Shown piece by piece: positions 60,531 to 64,000 of a stretch of 64,000 nucleotides of DNA; the first letter of the stretch is position 1; every line of letters starts with the position of its first letter. Below the pieces are notes generated by a model, which saw nothing but the letters and a program-made list of their open reading frames with translations, did not search any database and was not told where the DNA came from. Source of the stretch: Rhynchopus sp. YZ270_cl-10 (taxonomy: Eukaryota > Euglenozoa > Diplonemea > Diplonemida > Diplonemidae); the NCBI GenBank assembly GCA_964035575.1, contig OZ037858.1:434001-498000 (forward strand). Reading direction: 5' to 3'. The translations under genes were made by a program, and so were the position numbers.

Positions 60531-62342
60531 TTAGACCTCGCCAGCCTGACAGTTTACGGAACGTGGGGCGAGGGGTGTTGCAGTTCCTCCTACGCTCTTA
60601 CGGGGGGCGCCATTTCCATTAACTGCGACACGTGTGTTCGGAGATGCGTAGAGCGAAGAAGTTGGTGTACCGTAGGACATGCTAGCAGGCACCTTTCTGA
60701 GAGGCGAGTTGCCTGATTGGCGGCCAAGACGTTGCGCTGCAGCATTGGCCCTCATTGTGGGCTGTCCTGCACCACCTACAGAAGCACGACGTGCCGTAGT
60801 GCACGGGCTGTATGCACGCGGTACAGGGCTGGCACGCCCCATTGGCGAGACACCTCTGTTGCTCGAAGACATGCTCGCCTTTCTTCCGGTCCGTGCCGTA
60901 GGGCTTGGGCATTGGTATCCCCTGGCAGCAGGGCTAGGGAAACGTCCCCCTCTCTGTCCCGAAAGAGATCTCGTAAAAGCGGTGGGGCTAGGCGTTCTGT
61001 GTGCCGTGGCTGCAGACCCACCGGTTGCAGAGGAGCGGGTGCTGCGGCGTTCCAGCTTGAAGATGAGGCTCTTCAGTCCCATCACTTCGTCCTCCAGGTT
61101 TTTGTTCCGTGTTGCCAGCTGTGTCAACTCGAGGTTCGCAATGCTTGCAGTGTTAACAGGTCCCGGCTGAGAGTCTGCCTTCTTAACAAGCTCCTCGATG
61201 ATCTGTTCCTTTTCCTCGAGGAGGCCCATCAGGTCAGCGGATGTCGTCGTGTTGGACGTCTTCAGTTGGTCCAACTGTTTGTGCTTTGTGTCCAACTCAG
61301 CACGCATCGTGTCGATCGCCTCCTGACGTTCCGTCAAATTGTCCTGAAGAACTGCCATCTCGGTGCATCGGTCGTCAAGCTTTTCTTCGAGCTTGCGCTT
61401 TGCGGTGATGGCATCCTCCTTGAACTGTTCCCATTGGATGCTCTTCTTCCCGACGTAGTGCTTCAGGTCGGATATCTCTTTGATCTTTGCCTTGAGCTCT
61501 TCGCTCTTGGTGAGAAGCACTTCGGTACTGCTGCGCTCTCTGTCTTGGTAGGTCTGTTTGCATGAGGCCAGCTCCTCCTCTAGGGCTTCATTCTTCTGCT
61601 GCAGTGTCTGTCTCGCGAGACCAGAGGACCCAAGCATCGTTTCGAGCTCCTCCACACGAGCGTTCAGGGAGTCGTTCTCTGCAGCCTTCTCCTTCAATTC
61701 ACACAGCACGTCCTCATACTTCTCGATCTTCTCCATCTCCTCTGCGTCCACTGCAGGTGGCGGTGGTGGCGCACTGTGTACATTGTTAAGCTCCTCGTTA
61801 GCAATACGCAGCTTCTCCTCGACCTCGCACTTCGCCTCGAGGATGGTCTTCTTCTCCTCTCCAAAGATGGTGATGATGTGGTCAAAGTTGCGCTTCCGTT
61901 CGTTGAACACTGCTTCAATGGAACGAAGCTTTTCTTCCGCAACTCTCTTCTCTTCGACCATTTCCTCCAAAGCAACGCGCGCAGCTTCGACACCCTGCTT
62001 GTATGCAAGGATTTCTGTCTCAAGGCGGTGCACGATGCTGGTGTCGTCGTCCGAGCGGAGGGCGCTTTGCTTCATTTCAGTGACCTGCTCCTCCAGCTCG
62101 GCAGTGCGGAACTCAAGAAAGCACTTCTCCCCACGGAGTGCCGCAAGCTCGGCATCGTGCGACGAAGCACGCACATCCTCATCCGCCTCACCCTCACGAA
62201 GCATGTTCGTCCTCGGATCCGTCCTCGGTGTCGGGTCCTCCTCCTCCTCCTCAAAACACTCGTCAAAGTCTGCATCGCTCACACCATTGTCCAAAAGCGA
62301 GTCTTCACTCGCAACCCGGTGCACTGGAGACAATGATGTCAT
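60531..62342 (-). CDS. Coiled-coil protein with basic Ser-Pro-rich tail (603 aa)
   Basis: ATG at 62342 (MTSLSPVHRVASEDSLLDNG), chosen because the preceding CCTCAG acceptor lies 24 nt upstream; the frame is open further up but not protein-like. Acidic N-terminus (FEEEEEDPT); coiled coil about 65-450, broken once by a polyproline stretch (HSAPPPPPAVDAEE, near 205). The C-terminal 150 residues are Arg/Ser/Pro/Gly-rich with repeated S-P-x-(R/A) motifs (RTPSP, FPSPAARG, SPTARTGRK, SPMGRASPVPRA). A basic SP-rich tail after a coiled coil is typical of microtubule-associated proteins and proline-directed kinase targets; the function is inferred. Single exon. Confidence 0.85.
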   Translation of the reverse strand: MTSLSPVHRVASEDSLLDNGVSDADFDECFEEEEEDPTPRTDPRTNMLREGEADEDVRASSHDAELAALRGEKCFLEFRTAELEEQVTEMKQSALRSDDDTSIVHRLETEILAYKQGVEAARVALEEMVEEKRVAEEKLRSIEAVFNERKRNFDHIITIFGEEKKTILEAKCEVEEKLRIANEELNNVHSAPPPPPAVDAEEMEKIEKYEDVLCELKEKAAENDSLNARVEELETMLGSSGLARQTLQQKNEALEEELASCKQTYQDRERSSTEVLLTKSEELKAKIKEISDLKHYVGKKSIQWEQFKEDAITAKRKLEEKLDDRCTEMAVLQDNLTERQEAIDTMRAELDTKHKQLDQLKTSNTTTSADLMGLLEEKEQIIEELVKKADSQPGPVNTASIANLELTQLATRNKNLEDEVMGLKSLIFKLERRSTRSSATGGSAATAHRTPSPTAFTRSLSGQRGGRFPSPAARGYQCPSPTARTGRKASMSSSNRGVSPMGRASPVPRAYSPCTTARRASVGGAGQPTMRANAAAQRLGRQSGNSPLRKVPASMSYGTPTSSLYASPNTRVAVNGNGAPRKSVGGTATPLAPRSVNCQAGEV

Positions 62343-62727
62343 TTTTTTCTTTGTGTTTCTTATTTTCTGAGGATGGCGGTGGAAATTAAAAACATAGTAG
62401 AATCGGTAAAGTTTCATTGATTGCACAAATCCTGAGGAATGATTTGGCGACCATACCCGGTAATACTATTTCTCCTTCAAAGCAAGCAAAAAAAAATATG
62501 CCTTTTTTTTTGTCCAATACAACGGGTGGATAGTAAGAGGGGCTTTCGTGGTTTCTAAATATTAGTGTCAACCCTTCGGTTGAGGGGGAAAAGAGATTAC
62601 ATACAAAGAACTGACTATGAACACATTACATAAACATGCTGTGAATGGGGGAGAGACTAGAGGAAGGGGAGAGGGGGTTATGGGTTCTGTTCACGACGGT
62701 GAAGTAAAACCAGGCACCAAGTAAAGT

Positions 62728-62852
62728 CATGAATAATGTATCGTAAACGTACTTTTAACGGACCGTAAAAATGTTGGACAATTTGGGAGAAAATCGGGCA
62801 GTTGGACTATCATTATGGTCCATATATAGTACGTTTACGGTACTTCATCATG
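62728..62852. mobile_element. Inverted-repeat (MITE-like) element, 125 bp
   Basis: About 25-bp imperfect arms: CATGAATAATGTATCGTAAA on the left against the complement of TTTACGGTACTTCATCATG on the right. The innermost 12 bp, CGTAAACGTACT, are exact. Confidence 0.5.
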
Positions 62853-63142
62853 GTGTTGGATATAGGAGCGTAAAGGCGCATAAAGGCCAGTATAGGCCAA
62901 ACCCCACCCATTTTCCTCAGCCTTTACGCGCAAAACGCGCCTATACGCGGGGTAAAAATCAGGTGGCTCTTGGTCAAAATAGAAACTTAACACTCATCAC
63001 ACCATAAAACCCATGGGAGACAGGTTGTGGTGAAACGCACACACCCCGGCCTCTTTGGTGAGCGGCTCGGTTCGTCCTAGAACTGCAAAAGTGTGTTCAA
63101 AATGCGTTGTTTCTATTTCCTCCTTCATGAGGTGACAAAAAA

Positions 63143-63194
63143 AAGAGAAGTTGAAAGTGCAAACGCCTCACCGTTCATCGGCGGACGCAGGCAC
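63143..63194 (-). repeat. Dispersed hairpin repeat, class II
   Basis: Nearly identical to the 2600 copy over GTTGAAAGTGCAAACGCCTC, ACCGTTCATCGGCGGACGCA. Confidence 0.8.
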
Positions 63195-63601
63195 AAAAAA
63201 AAAAGACGATAGGGGGGTGGTTATTGAACTCAAGAAACGCTAGGACCCGAACAGGCTAGGATACTTACATTTTTTTTTTCCTTTTGCGTTATTTTTTTTA
63301 GTTAGGATTCAGCTAATTCACCAAGAAGAAAAAAGACAGCGGGGGTTTTTGTGTTCCTCCCTACCCTCTTGTGAACGCTTGGTACAAATTTTTTTGAAAA
63401 ATTTAACCGAATTTCTCTATATAAAAAAAAAAAAATGCCAGTTTTTTTTCAACCCCCACGCAATACTAATTAAGGGGTGGGGTTTTGTGGGAAGTTGATT
63501 TTTTTTGATTTGTAGTACGAACAATTACTCGGGTCAGTACAAACAATATTACCCGCTAAAGGCTTGCGGCACTTTGTAGACAGCGACTATGGGAGAGTGG
63601 C

Positions 63602-63733
63602 ATAATGGTGACAGAGCAGTATTGTGATGGGAGCCTATTGGAATACGCAAAATACATCAAAATACATCACAGTGATGTATTTTGATGTATTTTGCATATT
63701 CCAATAGGCTCCCATCACAATACTGCCACCATT
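63602..63733. mobile_element. Near-perfect palindromic element, 132 bp
   Basis: 55-bp arms 63616-63670 and 63672-63726 are complementary with one mismatch around a 1-nt centre (A at 63671). Outer AATGGTG/CACCATT extends the arms past a 5-nt offset. The direct repeat AGAGTGGC flanks it at 63594-63601 and 63734-63741, an 8-bp hAT-size target duplication. Confidence 0.7.
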
Positions 63734-63960
63734 AGAGTGGCGGAGAGAGAGAGGGAGAGAGAGATAAGAAATGAGAAAAAGAGGAGGGAAAAAGCTTTTA
63801 AAAAAAATGGTGTCATGCCTCTGGAACTCTATCCATCAAAGAGAAAATAAAACATAATTTTTTCGCAACCCAGTCCTTCTGTTGTGGGGCTGGTGTATGG
63901 AAAATAGCATTTCTTCAAAAAAAAAGGCGAGTTTTTTATTGGGGAAGCAATATAACACTA

Positions 63961-64000
63961 AAAAGAGAAGTTGAAAGTGCAAACGCTTCACCGTTCATCA
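63961..64000 (-). repeat. Dispersed hairpin repeat, class II (cut by window end)
   Basis: AGAAGTTGAAAGTGCAAACG, CTTCACCGTTCATC. It continues beyond the window. Confidence 0.7.

Larger units (their letters stand above)
62343..64000. other. Right-end spacer with MITEs and hairpin repeats
   Basis: No gene. Contains an inverted-repeat element (62728-62852), inverted GCGTAAAGGCG / CCTTTACGCGC segments (62868-62937), class II copies (63143-63194 and 63961-64000) and the palindrome at 63602-63733. Confidence 0.6.

Overview
This is eukaryotic nuclear DNA from a unicellular flagellate-type protist, most probably a euglenozoan and perhaps a diplonemid. The assignment is inference. It rests on four observations. 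All 22 genes I can model lie on the minus strand over 64 kb. Eighteen of them have a clear splice-acceptor-like AG 4-39 nt before the start codon, as expected for spliced-leader trans-splicing of polycistronic transcripts. Ordinary GT-AG cis-introns with GTATG-type donors are also present. One protein (Alba plus NDK-like) has the long NDK-like domain I associate with kinetoplastids. Coding DNA is GC-rich and often intronless, while spacers are AT-rich with long A/T runs. I see no rRNA or tRNA gene.

Layout in transcription order (right to left): coiled-coil protein with a basic Ser-Pro tail (60.5-62.3 kb); giant coiled-coil protein with 57-residue tandem repeats (53.2-58.8); STIMATE/TMEM110-like membrane protein (50.8-51.8); a four-exon, about 1,485-residue helical protein (43.7-49.1); ribosomal protein uS12/RPS23 (43.1-43.5); sushi-like receptor (40.6-42.9); unknown protein (37.1-38.4); ELOF1/Elf1 (36.0-36.6); Alba-NDK fusion (34.1-35.6); four-exon MYND-finger protein (31.6-33.1); DHHC acyltransferase (27.7-28.8); RRM-UVR protein (26.3-27.6). 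A block rich in secreted or digestive proteins follows (10.4-25.6): three near-identical papain-family proteases interleaved with a 1,614-residue secreted protein, a CUB-tyrosinase and a sigma-like GST. After it come a PSMD5-like proteasome chaperone (8.5-10.0), a membrane-anchored thioredoxin (6.7-7.8), a DUF6259-type secreted glycosidase (3.5-6.1) and a coiled-coil gene running off the left edge.

The spacers and several introns carry a degenerate family of short (about 40-90 nt) hairpin repeats. Every copy I found has the same orientation relative to transcription. There are also five or six small DNA-transposon-type elements: two hAT-like elements with perfect 8-bp target duplications (23.35-24.26 and 49.69-50.36 kb), a mariner-like MITE flanked by TA (38.72-38.86), a near-perfect 55-bp-arm palindrome (63.6-63.7), and smaller inverted-repeat elements near 60.2 and 62.8 kb.

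Best candidates for something new are the AG acceptor shared by the three protease copies at exactly the point where their sequences diverge, the orientation-locked hairpin family, the 57-residue repeat protein, and the unusual domain fusions (Alba+NDK, RRM+UVR+paired Cys3His motifs, CUB+tyrosinase+DUF4215). One possible plus-strand intron-rich gene (38.9-40.4 kb) would break the one-directional array and is uncertain.
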